Shown: positions 1 to 7,815 of the stretch, in pieces | Layout of the letters: the number at the start of each line of letters is the position of its first letter | Position numbering within the stretch: position 1 is the stretch's first letter | NCBI GenBank assembly: GCA_020851835.1 | Contig: JADZBZ010000535.1 | Location: forward strand, 1 to 21,186 | DNA: 21,186 nucleotides | From: Acidobacteriota bacterium | GTDB taxonomy: Bacteria; Acidobacteriota; Vicinamibacteria; Vicinamibacterales; UBA2999 | Direction: 5' to 3' | Notes under the pieces: model-generated | Database searches by the model: none | What the model was told of the DNA's origin: nothing | Seen by the model: only the letters and a program-made list of their open reading frames with translations | Made by a program: the position numbers and the translations under genes

Positions 1-417
1 CGGCACGGGGCCCGGCAGCAGAACGGCGAGCAGGTTGACGAGGGTCGCCAGCGCGAAGACCGGAGCCATCAGCGGGTGCCCGGCCGCGCCAGGCACGGCC
101 GCGCCCAGGGCCATCGCCGTGCGCTCCCACGCGGGAGGTGCGATCGGGCCGGCCGTCGCGGGGCCTTCGTGGAACACCTGCAGGTAACGCCCGATGCGCT
201 CGGCGCCGACGTGCAGCGGACGAATCACCTCGAAGGTGGCGACCAGCACCATCAACGGCACGACGGACACCACCGGATAGGGAAGCAAGACGAGTGTGGC
301 CGTGAGGATCGCCGCCCACGCCAGGAGGCCGAGCAGGGTGAGAAGGGATCGCCACCAGCCACGGGCGGCCACCGCGTCACGCAGGGAACGGAACTCGTGC
401 GTCTGGAGATCGGTCAT
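1..417 (-). CDS. Membrane protein of unknown function (C-terminus beyond window)
   Basis: The minus strand is open from an ATG at 417 to the left edge, giving 139 residues with no stop. I do not recognise the family. A short polar N-terminus (about 1-20) precedes two hydrophobic stretches (about 24-46 and 48-65). A loop containing GAERIGRYLQVF and a proline-rich segment follows, then the start of a third hydrophobic stretch (about 115-135). This suggests a polytopic inner-membrane protein. It diverges from the carboxypeptidase gene across a 158-base spacer. On its own strand a TAGACT hexamer lies ten bases before the ATG and could be a -10 element, but no good -35 accompanies it. The plus-strand reading frame over this region is low-complexity and looks like a shadow. 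Function is unassigned. Confidence 0.6.
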   Translation of the reverse strand, partial: MTDLQTHEFRSLRDAVAARGWWRSLLTLLGLLAWAAILTATLVLLPYPVVSVVPLMVLVATFEVIRPLHVGAERIGRYLQVFHEGPATAGPIAPPAWERTAMALGAAVPGAAGHPLMAPVFALATLVNLLAVLLPGPVP

Positions 418-462
418 CCGGCCCGCCAGTCTACTTCACCCCGCTGACCCCCCTGAACTCCC

Positions 463-490
463 TTGCGCTCTAAAGTTAGTCTGTTACAAT
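463..490 (+). promoter_or_regulatory. Sigma70-type promoter for the carboxypeptidase gene
   Basis: TTGCGC (463-468) and TACAAT (485-490) are separated by 16 bases. The -10 is preceded by TGT, which makes it an extended -10. Transcription would start near 497, leaving a leader of about 80 bases before the ATG at 576. This is a local AT-rich dip in otherwise very GC-rich DNA, which supports the call. Confidence 0.55.
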
Positions 491-575
491 GCCGAAAATT
501 CACACACGGGGATCCCGTCGATCGCGGGGCCGCGGGGCGTCAGACGCATTTGTTTGTTCCACCGGATGAGGCGCA

Positions 576-1649
576 ATGGCCTGTAGAGGTTCGAGCCAGC
601 TGACCCGTGCAATCGTAGCCCTCCTGGCCGTACTCGGTTGCGTCGTGCCGACCGGTCTCGAGGCCGCCCCTCAGAAGGCCGCCCCCCGCACCGCGAAGCA
701 GACCAGCGCGACCCCCGCCCGCGACAAGGCCCAGACCCCGACCCCGACATCAGGCGCCGCGGCGGCCCGTGCCCGGCGGGCTCGCCTGGCGCGGGCCCGC
801 GCCGCGGCGCGGGCCCGCGAGGCGCGCGAGGCGCAGACGCCTCGATTCCGGGTGGACGAGAGCGGCGAGGAAGTACCGGACGTGCGCGCCGAGGCCGCGA
901 TCATCTACAACCCGGTGACGCGCGAGGTGCTCTGGTCGTCCAACGCCGAGTCGGAACGCTCCATTGCCAGCATCACCAAGGTGATGACGGCGCTCGTCGT
1001 GCTCGAGAGCAACATGGATCTCGGCGAGCAGGTGACCGTGGCTGCCCGCGACGTGGCGCGCGCATCCACCACCTACCTGCGCTCGGCCTACAAGGTCACG
1101 ATCGAGGATCTGCTGAACCTGCTGCTCGTCGGGTCCGACAATGCCGCGGCGCGGGCGCTGGCGCGCGTCTCGCCGTTCGGCTCGGAGGGCTTCGTCGATC
1201 GGATGAACGAAAAGGCGCGCGAGCTGGACCTGGTTTCCACTCACTACGCCGACCCGTCGGGTCTGCTGGCCGACAACGTGTCGTCGGCGTACGACATGGC
1301 GCAGCTCATCGCGTATGCCGCGGCCGACGAACGCATCGGCGGCGTGATGCGGAAGACCTCCTATACGACCAGCACCGGCAGGCGCGTCATCACGGCCAAC
1401 AGCACGAACCAGCTCGTGAAGGCCGGCGACCTCGATGTGCTGGGCGGCAAGACCGGCTTCATCAGCCGCGCCGGCTACTGCCTGGCGTCACTCCTGCGGC
1501 TGCCCGAGACAGGCCAGCAGGTGGCCGTTGTCGTCCTGGGTGCCAAGTCCAACGCCAGCCGGTTCTGGGAGACCCGTCACCTCTTCAACTGGCTCGCCAG
1601 CCGCACCCACGCGCTCGTCGGCACGGGCGAGGGCCAGCTGCAGCCGTAG
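576..1649 (+). CDS. D-alanyl-D-alanine carboxypeptidase (peptidase S11, PBP5/7 type)
   Basis: This is a penicillin-binding serine peptidase that trims or cleaves peptidoglycan stem peptides in the periplasm. All three S11 catalytic motifs are visible in the 357-residue product: SITK at 132-135 (nucleophile Ser132, Lys135), SDN at 187-189 and KTG at 292-294. Residues 1-30 form a signal peptide with a hydrophobic core (RAIVALLAVLGCVV) and likely cleavage after LEA. Residues 31-100 are a Pro/Ala then Arg/Ala-rich linker encoded by extremely GC-rich DNA. The protein ends soon after the transpeptidase fold, without the C-terminal beta-domain of PBP5, so it is closer to the single-domain PBP7 (endopeptidase) layout. 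The ATG has a weak GGATGAGG four bases upstream. It converges with the FdhE-like gene with a 27-base gap. The class is certain; carboxypeptidase versus endopeptidase activity is not. Confidence 0.93.
   Translation: MACRGSSQLTRAIVALLAVLGCVVPTGLEAAPQKAAPRTAKQTSATPARDKAQTPTPTSGAAAARARRARLARARAAARAREAREAQTPRFRVDESGEEVPDVRAEAAIIYNPVTREVLWSSNAESERSIASITKVMTALVVLESNMDLGEQVTVAARDVARASTTYLRSAYKVTIEDLLNLLLVGSDNAAARALARVSPFGSEGFVDRMNEKARELDLVSTHYADPSGLLADNVSSAYDMAQLIAYAAADERIGGVMRKTSYTTSTGRRVITANSTNQLVKAGDLDVLGGKTGFISRAGYCLASLLRLPETGQQVAVVVLGAKSNASRFWETRHLFNWLASRTHALVGTGEGQLQP
790..819. repeat. Perfect 30-bp GC-only palindrome inside the carboxypeptidase gene
   Basis: Positions 790-819 equal their own reverse complement. 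Two copies of CGCGGGCCCGCG flank a CCGCGG core. The segment encodes Ala/Arg residues of the linker between signal peptide and catalytic domain (about residues 72-82). In RNA or single-stranded DNA it could form a strong hairpin. It may simply reflect runs of GCG and CGC/CGG codons in a tolerant linker. Confidence 0.85.
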
Positions 1650-1676
1650 CGTAGCCACGGCCCGGCCGCCCGAGCC

Positions 1677-2507
1677 TCAGCGCCGCATCATGGCCGCATC
1701 CAGCGGCAGGGTTGCCACCGGATCGTAGAAGGGCAGCAGCGGCCGTCCGGCCGCCTGGGTGTCGAGCACCTTCAAGTACCGCTCGCAGTCGTCGCAGCGC
1801 CGCACGCGGTAGGTGCGATCCGGCGTGGCGAGGGTGCGGATCCGTGCCGAGGCGCCCGAGGCGCAAAAGGCGCAGCCTTCGTCGAACGGCCAGCGCGCGT
1901 GGCAGCGGCCGCAGAGCAGGAGCAGCCCGCCCGTTGAAGTGATCACCCCGAATTCGGGCTCGGCCGCGCACACCGGACAGCGCCCCTGTCGCCAGGCGTC
2001 GAACGGCACGCGCGCAGCCAGGACGTCGGCCGTGCGGCGGAGGAAGGGCTTGAGCGCCCATTGGAGCACGTCGCTCCACATCGGGTCCGGCTCGTCGGGC
2101 TGGGTCTCGGTCAATCCTCCGGGGTGCTCGTACCAGGCGCGGGCCCGATCGGGGAGCCCCGCTTCGCGCCCGGCCGCGTACAGCCGTGCCACGGCGTCGT
2201 GGTCCAGCAGGTCCACCCGCCGGAACACGTCAGTCACCAGGCGAATCAGCAGGCGAACCTCCGACCAATCGACGGTGAATTCGCCGAACGAGGCCAGCGG
2301 CACACCGCGCGCCAGACGTGCCTGGAGCAATTCGGTGGGCACGTCGAGTGTGGGCGTGGTGAGCCGGCTCTCGACGCGCCGGACGAGCGTCGCCAACTCG
2401 GCGTGCAAGTTGGCGGCGGCGGCCAAGTCGGGCTGGCGCTCGCCCAGGGCGCGCAGTTCGGCGATGTCACGAGGGGCGGACGGATCGACGGGCCGTGGCC
2501 GGGTCAT
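1677..2507 (-). CDS. fdhE: FdhE-like formate dehydrogenase accessory protein
   Basis: The 276-residue product has a helical N-terminal part and a C-terminal 100 residues with four CxxC motifs: CPVC (177-180), CGRC (199-202), CAFC (212-215) and CDDC (238-241). Context such as CDDCERYLKVLD and the ending LPLDAAMM match the FdhE family, whose paired rubredoxin-like zinc knuckles bind iron or zinc. FdhE is needed for maturation of respiratory formate dehydrogenases in the cytoplasm. The start is taken at 2507 (MTRPRPVDPS); a longer frame to 2645 would run about 100 bases into glgA on the opposite strand. No formate dehydrogenase subunit or FdhD is in this window, so the client is unknown. A GATAAT box lies seven bases upstream of the ATG. 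Family assignment is good; role here is inferred. Confidence 0.85.
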   Translation of the reverse strand: MTRPRPVDPSAPRDIAELRALGERQPDLAAAANLHAELATLVRRVESRLTTPTLDVPTELLQARLARGVPLASFGEFTVDWSEVRLLIRLVTDVFRRVDLLDHDAVARLYAAGREAGLPDRARAWYEHPGGLTETQPDEPDPMWSDVLQWALKPFLRRTADVLAARVPFDAWRQGRCPVCAAEPEFGVITSTGGLLLLCGRCHARWPFDEGCAFCASGASARIRTLATPDRTYRVRRCDDCERYLKVLDTQAAGRPLLPFYDPVATLPLDAAMMRR

Positions 2508-2514
2508 GGCAACG

Positions 2515-2520
2515 ATTATC
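2515..2520 (-). promoter_or_regulatory. -10 box for fdhE, possible leaderless transcript
   Basis: On the minus strand GATAAT (five of six matches to TATAAT) ends seven bases before the ATG at 2507, so transcription would begin at or beside the start codon. No convincing -35 was found. The 38-base divergent spacer (2508-2545) must also hold the glgA promoter; a weak TAAGCT at 2534-2539 on the plus strand lies six bases before the glgA ATG. Confidence 0.35.
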
Positions 2521-2545
2521 GGCGATCGTGCGCTAAGCTGACGCG

Positions 2546-4027
2546 ATGCCGCCGCGCCCGCCGCGCTCGCTCCGCGTCCTGATGGTCGCCTCAGAGGCCT
2601 ATCCGTTTTCGAAGACCGGAGGGCTCGCCGATGTGACCATCGCACTGGCGAAGACGCTGGGCCGGCGCGGGCACACCGTGACGTTGATGACCCCGCGATA
2701 CCGCGGGATGGCTGGCGAGCCCGTGGTGGATCGCACCCGCATCCAGATGGCCGGCGCGTGGTTCGACGTGGCCCTCGCCGAAATTGCCCTGGGCCCCAAC
2801 GCCCGCGCGCTTTTCGTGGATTGCCCGCCTCTCTACGACCGGGCCGGGTACTACAACGAACACGGCATCGACTATGAGGACAACGCCGTGCGCTTCGGGC
2901 TGCTGGCGGCCACGGCGGTGGACTGGCTGGGCCGCCAGCCCGATCCCCCGCACGTGGTGCACGCCCACGACTGGCAGACGGGCCTGACGCCCGTGTACCT
3001 GCGCGACCGCGGCGGTCCGCCCTCGGTGTTCACCATCCACAATCTGGCCTACCAGGGCAACATGGACAAGGCGTGGGTGCCGCGCCTGGGTCTCGGCTGG
3101 AAGGACTTCACGGTGGGCGGCTTCGAGTTCTACGATCGGCTGAGTTTCCTGAAGGGCGGCGTCGCCTTCGCCGATCACGTCACGACGGTGAGCCCGACCT
3201 ACGCGGAGGAAATCCAGCGCCCCGAATACGGGTACGGTTTCGACGGGGTGATGCGATCGCGTCGCGACCACCTGACCGGCATCCTCAACGGCATCGACAC
3301 CGACGAGTGGAATCCGGAGGCGGATCCGTACCTGCCGCAACCCTTCGATGCCCAGAACCTGGAGGGGAAAGCCGCCGCGAAGCGGGCGCTGCTCGACACC
3401 TACCAGCTGCCTGTTGACGAGGCGGCCCTGGCGCGGCCGGTGATCGGCATGGTCTCGCGGATGGTCGATCAAAAGGGCCTCGACCTGATCGCCGCCATGG
3501 CCGACGGCCTGCCTGCGCTCGATGCGGCCTTCACCGTGCTCGGCACCGGTGAGGCGCGATATCAGGACATGTGGCGGACGCTCTCCGCCAGGTGGCCCGA
3601 TCGCATCGGCGTGTACATCGGCTACGATGAGCGGCGCGCGCACCTCATCGAGGCGGGTGCCGACATCTTCCTGATGCCCTCGCGCTACGAGCCGTGTGGG
3701 CTGAACCAGATGTACAGCCTGCGCTACGGTACCGTGCCCATCGTGCGCGCCGTGGGCGGTCTGGTCGATACGGTGCGGCCCTTCAATCGCCGCAACGGGC
3801 AGGGCACCGGGTTCCTGTTCGCCGACTACCGGCCCGCGGCTCTAGCCGAGGCGCTGGAGGCCGCGCTGGCGTTGTACAGGCGCCAGCCCCGGTCGTGGGC
3901 GCGATTGCAGAAGAACGGCATGCGGAAGGACTTCTCGTGGGACCGTTCGGCGGCTGAGTATGTCAAGGTGTATAAAGGAGTGATGTCTACCCGGCGGTCG
4001 ACTCCGTCAGGGGGTGGTGGCCACTAA
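2546..4027 (+). CDS. glgA: Glycogen synthase (ADP-glucose, GT5)
   Basis: It transfers glucose from ADP-glucose to the non-reducing end of alpha-1,4-glucan in the cytoplasm. The 493-residue product shows the N-terminal ADP-glucose binding motif KTGGLADV (23-30) within VLMVASEAYPFSKTGG. It also has HAHDWQTG and a C-terminal catalytic block YEPCGLNQMYSLRYGTVPIV at about 380-400 that carries the conserved glutamate, followed by GGLVDTV. Length is slightly above the usual 470-480 because of a polar tail (STRRSTPSGGGGH). The gene begins an operon: thioredoxin starts 16 bases after its stop. No glgB, glgC or glgP is nearby, so the rest of the glycogen pathway is encoded elsewhere. Confidence 0.95.
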   Translation: MPPRPPRSLRVLMVASEAYPFSKTGGLADVTIALAKTLGRRGHTVTLMTPRYRGMAGEPVVDRTRIQMAGAWFDVALAEIALGPNARALFVDCPPLYDRAGYYNEHGIDYEDNAVRFGLLAATAVDWLGRQPDPPHVVHAHDWQTGLTPVYLRDRGGPPSVFTIHNLAYQGNMDKAWVPRLGLGWKDFTVGGFEFYDRLSFLKGGVAFADHVTTVSPTYAEEIQRPEYGYGFDGVMRSRRDHLTGILNGIDTDEWNPEADPYLPQPFDAQNLEGKAAAKRALLDTYQLPVDEAALARPVIGMVSRMVDQKGLDLIAAMADGLPALDAAFTVLGTGEARYQDMWRTLSARWPDRIGVYIGYDERRAHLIEAGADIFLMPSRYEPCGLNQMYSLRYGTVPIVRAVGGLVDTVRPFNRRNGQGTGFLFADYRPAALAEALEAALALYRRQPRSWARLQKNGMRKDFSWDRSAAEYVKVYKGVMSTRRSTPSGGGGH

Positions 4028-4043
4028 ATTGACAGAGGACGGT

Positions 4044-4367
4044 ATGGCTTCAGACAAGGTGAAGACGTTTACGGACGCCGATTTCGGCGAGTCGGTGAAG
4101 AGCGGGCTGGTGCTGGTGGACTTCTGGGCCGAGTGGTGCGCGCCGTGCCGGCGGCTGGCACCGACCGTCGAGCAACTGGCCGAGGACTACAACGGTCGCC
4201 TGACCGTGGCGAAGATGAACGTCGACGAGAATCCCGTGACGCCGCCCAACTTCATGATCCGCGGAATCCCGACGCTGCTCCTGTTCAAGAACGGCGATCT
4301 CAAGGAAACCATCGTCGGTCTGGCCGACAAGGGCGATCTCGCCCGGATGATCGACAAGCACCTCTGA
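4044..4367 (+). CDS. trxA: Thioredoxin
   Basis: This is a cytoplasmic disulfide reductase of 107 residues, the normal thioredoxin length. The active site is WCAPC (Cys32 and Cys35; Ala in place of the Gly of E. coli Trx). The buried Asp of FWAEW precedes it, and the cis-proline lies in RGIPTL (Pro76). I chose the ATG at 4044 because AGAGGA (4034-4039) sits four bases upstream and MASDKVKTF matches normal thioredoxin N-termini. An in-frame GTG at 4014 would overlap the end of glgA. Thioredoxin reductase starts 13 bases after its stop, so the pair forms a complete NADPH-dependent reducing system made together with glycogen synthase. Confidence 0.93.
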   Translation: MASDKVKTFTDADFGESVKSGLVLVDFWAEWCAPCRRLAPTVEQLAEDYNGRLTVAKMNVDENPVTPPNFMIRGIPTLLLFKNGDLKETIVGLADKGDLARMIDKHL

Positions 4368-4380
4368 TCGCCGCCTCCGC

Positions 4381-5313
4381 ATGAACACCCATCGGCACGT
4401 CATCATCGTGGGGTCCGGCCCGGCCGGGCTCACGGCGGCGCTCTATGCCGCTCGCGCGAACCTCGCACCGCTGGTCATCGAAGGCCTCGAGGCGGGCGGC
4501 CAGCTCATGCTGACCACGATGGTCGATAACTGGCCGGGCTTCCGGGACGGCATCCTGGGGCCCGATCTCATGGCGGAGCTCCGCGCGCAGGCGACCCGCT
4601 TCGGCGCCGAGATCATCCAGGGCGACGTGACGGCGGTCGATCTGTCGAAGCGGCCCTTCGCGGTCTCGGTGTCGGACAAGGTCTACACCGCCGACGCACT
4701 CATCATCGCGACCGGTGCGTCGGCCAAGTGGCTCGACCTCGGCGTGGATCGCAAGCTGTCGGGGCGCGGCGTCTCGACCTGCGCCACCTGCGACGGCTTC
4801 TTCTTCAAGGGCCGGCCCGTCGCCGTGGTTGGCGGCGGCGACACCGCGCTCGAAGAGGCCATCTACCTCTCGAAGCTGGCCACGGCTGTGACCCTCATCC
4901 ACCGCCGCGACACGCTGCGCGCGTCGAAGGTGATGCAGGACAAGGCGATGGCCACGCCGAACATCTCGTTTATCTGGAACACCGAGGTCGTCGACATCAA
5001 GGACCTCGACAAGGGCGAAGTCACATCGCTCGTCCTCAAGAACAACCAGTCGGGCGACACGAGCGATCTCGCCGTGGACGGTGTGTTCATCGCGATTGGC
5101 CACACCCCGAATACCGGGCTGTTCGCGAGCCAGCTGGACCTGCACGGCAACGGCTACATCAAGACCCACAGCGGCTCGCGCACGAGCGTCCCTGGCGTCT
5201 TTGCCGCCGGCGACGTGCAGGACTACGTGTACCGTCAGGCCGTCACGGCCGCCGGCTCGGGCTGCATGGCGGCCATCGACGCCGAGCGCTTCCTGGCCGG
5301 CACCGGGCACTGA
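4381..5313 (+). CDS. trxB: Thioredoxin reductase (NADPH, FAD)
   Basis: It passes electrons from NADPH through FAD and a redox-active disulfide to thioredoxin. The 310-residue product has the low-molecular-weight bacterial layout. The FAD dinucleotide motif is GSGPAGLTAA (11-20) and the redox pair is CATC (Cys134, Cys137). NADPH motifs are GGGDTA (151-156) and HRRDTLRAS, followed by GHTPNT and the FAD-domain end AAGDV. The HRR signature indicates NADPH rather than NADH. It follows trxA by 13 bases and ends the glgA-trxA-trxB operon, converging on mnmA across a 78-base spacer. I see no strong terminator in that spacer, only a weak six-base stem at 5337-5362. Confidence 0.95.
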   Translation: MNTHRHVIIVGSGPAGLTAALYAARANLAPLVIEGLEAGGQLMLTTMVDNWPGFRDGILGPDLMAELRAQATRFGAEIIQGDVTAVDLSKRPFAVSVSDKVYTADALIIATGASAKWLDLGVDRKLSGRGVSTCATCDGFFFKGRPVAVVGGGDTALEEAIYLSKLATAVTLIHRRDTLRASKVMQDKAMATPNISFIWNTEVVDIKDLDKGEVTSLVLKNNQSGDTSDLAVDGVFIAIGHTPNTGLFASQLDLHGNGYIKTHSGSRTSVPGVFAAGDVQDYVYRQAVTAAGSGCMAAIDAERFLAGTGH

Positions 5314-5391
5314 GGGCGGCCTCGTCACATCGAGCGATGGGCCAACGGGCTCAATCGCCCATTCCCAACGCTCAATCGGTGCGGCGCCCGC

Positions 5392-6456
5392 TCACTCGAT
5401 CCATCCTCCGCCCAGCACTTCCTCCCCGTCGTAGAACACCACCGCCTGCCCCGGCGTGACGGAGGTCTGCGGGTCGTCGAAGGTCACCTCGGCGCGGTTG
5501 ATGTCGAGCGCGCGAACGCGCGCCGGAGCGGCGGCGTGCCGATGGCGGATCTGCGCGCTCGCCGGCCGCCAGCCGGCCGGCGCCACACCCGATGTCCAGT
5601 TCACCCCCGCCGCCGTGAGCGTCGTGCGTCCGAGCGCCTCGCGCGCGGCCACCGTCACCTTCGCCGCCTCGGCGTCGATCGCCACCACGTACAGGGGCTC
5701 GGACGAAGAGAGCCGAAGCCCCTTGCGCTGGCCGATCGTGAATCGGTGCACGCCCTCGTGCGTGCCGAGCACGCGATGGTCCTGCCCGACGATGACCCCC
5801 GGACGCGTGAGGGCGGGGGCCTGGCGCTCGACAAACGCGGCGTAGTCGCCGTCGGGGACGAAGCAGATCTCCTGACTGTCGGGCTTCCCGGCCACCGGCA
5901 GGCCCAGCCGGCGGGCGTGATCACGGACGGCGACCTTGTCGAGATGCCCCACGGGAAATCGCGCCTGTGCCATCTGCGCCTGCGTCAGTGAGAACAGGAA
6001 GTACGACTGGTCCTTGGCGTGGTCGAGCCCCCGCAGCAGGTGGTGACGCCCCTGGTCATCTCCGACGATGCGCGCGTAGTGGCCGGTGGCCAGGGCGGCG
6101 GCGCCCAGGCCCGACGCCCGATCGAGCAGGGCGGCGTACTTGAGGTCGCTGTTACAGTGTGCGCACGGGATCGGCGTGCGGCCGGCCACGTACTCGCGCA
6201 CGAAGTTCGACACGACCGCCTCTTCGAACCGCGACTCGAAGTTCAGGATGTAGTGCGGGATGCCAATGGCGGCGGCGACGCGGCGCGCGTCGTGCAGGTC
6301 GTCGAGCGTACAGCAGGTGCCGTAGGCGCGCCCGGCTCGATCGCTGGCGGGGTAGAGCTGCATCGACACACCGATGACGTCATGACCCTGCTCGGCGAGC
6401 AGCGCCGCGGCGACGGATGAATCCACCCCGCCCGACATGGCGACGACGATGCGCAT
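5392..6456 (-). CDS. mnmA: tRNA-specific 2-thiouridylase MnmA
   Basis: It thiolates U34 of the Lys, Glu and Gln tRNA wobble position in an ATP-dependent reaction. The 354-residue product has the PP-loop SGGVDSS (8-14) that binds ATP. The catalytic region PIPCAHCN holds Cys98 and Cys101, of which the Cys before Asn aligns with the E. coli nucleophile. The second conserved cysteine lies in DSQEICFVPDG (Cys198), followed by TIGQRKGL and the C-terminal beta-barrel ending FYDGEEVLGGGW. The CxxC plus distant Cys pattern differs from the DxxC of E. coli and could hold an Fe-S cluster, as reported for some thiolases. It is 22 bases downstream of the cysteine desulfurase gene, so both are probably co-transcribed. 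Confidence 0.95.
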   Translation of the reverse strand: MRIVVAMSGGVDSSVAAALLAEQGHDVIGVSMQLYPASDRAGRAYGTCCTLDDLHDARRVAAAIGIPHYILNFESRFEEAVVSNFVREYVAGRTPIPCAHCNSDLKYAALLDRASGLGAAALATGHYARIVGDDQGRHHLLRGLDHAKDQSYFLFSLTQAQMAQARFPVGHLDKVAVRDHARRLGLPVAGKPDSQEICFVPDGDYAAFVERQAPALTRPGVIVGQDHRVLGTHEGVHRFTIGQRKGLRLSSSEPLYVVAIDAEAAKVTVAAREALGRTTLTAAGVNWTSGVAPAGWRPASAQIRHRHAAAPARVRALDINRAEVTFDDPQTSVTPGQAVVFYDGEEVLGGGWIE

Positions 6457-6478
6457 GGTGACAGCGGTCCGGAGGCGC

Positions 6479-7639
6479 CTACCGCCTCATGGTCACGGTC
6501 AGGTTCCTCAGCTTCGCCACCAGGCCCGGCAGTACCGCCACGACGCGGTCGACGTCGGCCTCGGTGTTGGCGGCGCCCAGGCTGAAGCGGATCGAGCCGA
6601 GCGTACGCCCGTGCGGCAGGCCCATCGCCTTCAGGACGTGCGATGGCTCGAGCGTGCCCGACGAGCACGCCGAGCCGGACGACACCGCGATGCCCTCGAG
6701 GTCGAGGCCGATGAGCAGCGATTCCGATTCGATGCGCTCGATGCTGATATTCGTCGTGTTGGGCACGCGGGGGCGGTCGGCGCCGTTCAGTTCGGCGCCG
6801 GGTACGCCAGCGAGCACGCCCGCCTCGAGGCGATCGCGCAGGGCCTCGAGGCGCGGCGCCTCGGCGATCATGGTCGAGCGGGCGAGGGCCGCGGCGGCAC
6901 CCAGGCCGGCGATGGCGGGCACGTTCTCGGTGCCGGCGCGCCGGCCGCGCTCCTGGCGGCCCCCCGTCACGAAGGGGAGCAGTCGCACCCCGCGGCGCAC
7001 CCAGAGGGCCCCGACGCCCTTCGGGCCGTAGAACTTGTGTGCCGACAGCGACAGCAGATCCACGCCCAGGCTTCGGACGTCCACGGGCACCTTGCCGGTC
7101 GTCTGGACGGCGTCGGTGTGCATCAGGGCCCCGCGCGCATGGGCGGCCTCGGCGATGGCTGCCAGGGGCTGGATGGTGCCGATCTCGTTGTTCGCGTGCA
7201 TCACCGACACCAGGGCCGTGTCGTCGCCCAGGGCCTCGGCCATCCGCTCCACGGAGACGATGCCGGAGGCGTCCACCGGGACGAGCGTCACGCGGTAACC
7301 CCGTCGCGCCAGGGCCTTGAGCGTGTTGAGCACGGCCTCGTGCTCGATGGTCGTGGTCACCAGATGGCGCCGGCCGGATGCTTCCAGGGCTTCGGCCGCA
7401 CCGCGCAAGGCGGCGTTGTCGCTCTCGGTGCCGCCCGCCGTGAACACGATCTCGGACCTGTCGGCGCCGACCAGTTCGGCGACCTCTCCGCGAGCGTTGT
7501 CGAGCACGGCCTTGGCCTGCTGGCCGAAATGGTGGATGCTCGACGCGTTGCCCCAGGTGTCGCGCGCCACGCGCGTCATGCGGTCGACCACCTCGGGTGC
7601 AGGTGGGGTGGTGGCGTTGTGGTCGAGATAGATGCGCAT
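6479..7639 (-). CDS. Cysteine desulfurase (NifS/IscS class)
   Basis: This PLP enzyme releases sulfur from L-cysteine as an enzyme persulfide. The 386-residue product starts with YLDHNATTPP. It carries the PLP-binding lysine in SAHKFYGPKG (Lys202), preceded by HTDAVQTTGK, and the persulfide cysteine in SGSACSSG (Cys325) on a class I type loop. It lies directly upstream of mnmA in the same direction, with no iscU, iscA or tus genes. That arrangement resembles the dedicated desulfurase/MnmA pair YrvO-MnmA of Bacillus, so its main role is probably direct sulfur delivery to MnmA. A general role in Fe-S assembly cannot be excluded. Possible promoter: TACGAT at 7652-7657 on the minus strand, 12 bases before the ATG. 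Confidence 0.93.
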   Translation of the reverse strand: MRIYLDHNATTPPAPEVVDRMTRVARDTWGNASSIHHFGQQAKAVLDNARGEVAELVGADRSEIVFTAGGTESDNAALRGAAEALEASGRRHLVTTTIEHEAVLNTLKALARRGYRVTLVPVDASGIVSVERMAEALGDDTALVSVMHANNEIGTIQPLAAIAEAAHARGALMHTDAVQTTGKVPVDVRSLGVDLLSLSAHKFYGPKGVGALWVRRGVRLLPFVTGGRQERGRRAGTENVPAIAGLGAAAALARSTMIAEAPRLEALRDRLEAGVLAGVPGAELNGADRPRVPNTTNISIERIESESLLIGLDLEGIAVSSGSACSSGTLEPSHVLKAMGLPHGRTLGSIRFSLGAANTEADVDRVVAVLPGLVAKLRNLTVTMRR

Positions 7640-7651
7640 GGCCCGACCGCG

Positions 7652-7657
7652 ATCGTA
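7652..7657 (-). promoter_or_regulatory. Possible -10 element for the desulfurase-mnmA operon
   Basis: TACGAT on the minus strand lies 12 bases before the ATG at 7639. A TTGGAC-like hexamer lies about 19 bases further upstream, which is longer than ideal. Only a candidate. Confidence 0.25.
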
Positions 7658-7690
7658 GCATTCTCGCTAACCCTCGGTCCAAAAAGGGGC

Positions 7691-7719
7691 TAGACAGGGT
7701 TTCGCCAAGGCTCCATACT
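7691..7719 (+). promoter_or_regulatory. Sigma70-type promoter for the bactofilin gene
   Basis: TAGACA (7691-7696; five of six matches to TTGACA) and CATACT (7714-7719; four of six to TATAAT) are exactly 17 bases apart. Transcription would start near 7726, giving a leader of about 90 bases before the ATG at 7816. It is the only good plus-strand promoter seen in the 176-base divergent spacer and could drive the following co-directional genes. Confidence 0.5.
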
Positions 7720-7815
7720 GTGCAGACTTCTGGCGCGAAGCCCTTCTTCCCCGGGTTTCTTGGTGATGATTGGTTACCCTCAGGCTCAGTTCCAGAGAGG
7801 GGGAGGTTTCAAACG

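Noticed and set aside
3975..4027. AAGGAG plus ATG at 3983 as a separate small gene at the end of glgA
   Set aside because: It is in the same frame as glgA and gives only a 14-residue tail, two bases after the purine run.
5337..5362. Stem ATGGGC/GCCCAT between trxB and mnmA as a terminator
   Set aside because: Only six pairs, a 14-base loop and no T tract on either strand.
6243..7682. 479-codon minus-strand open frame across the desulfurase and the start of mnmA
   Set aside because: Arg/Gly/Pro-rich, covers two well-recognised genes in another frame; a shadow.
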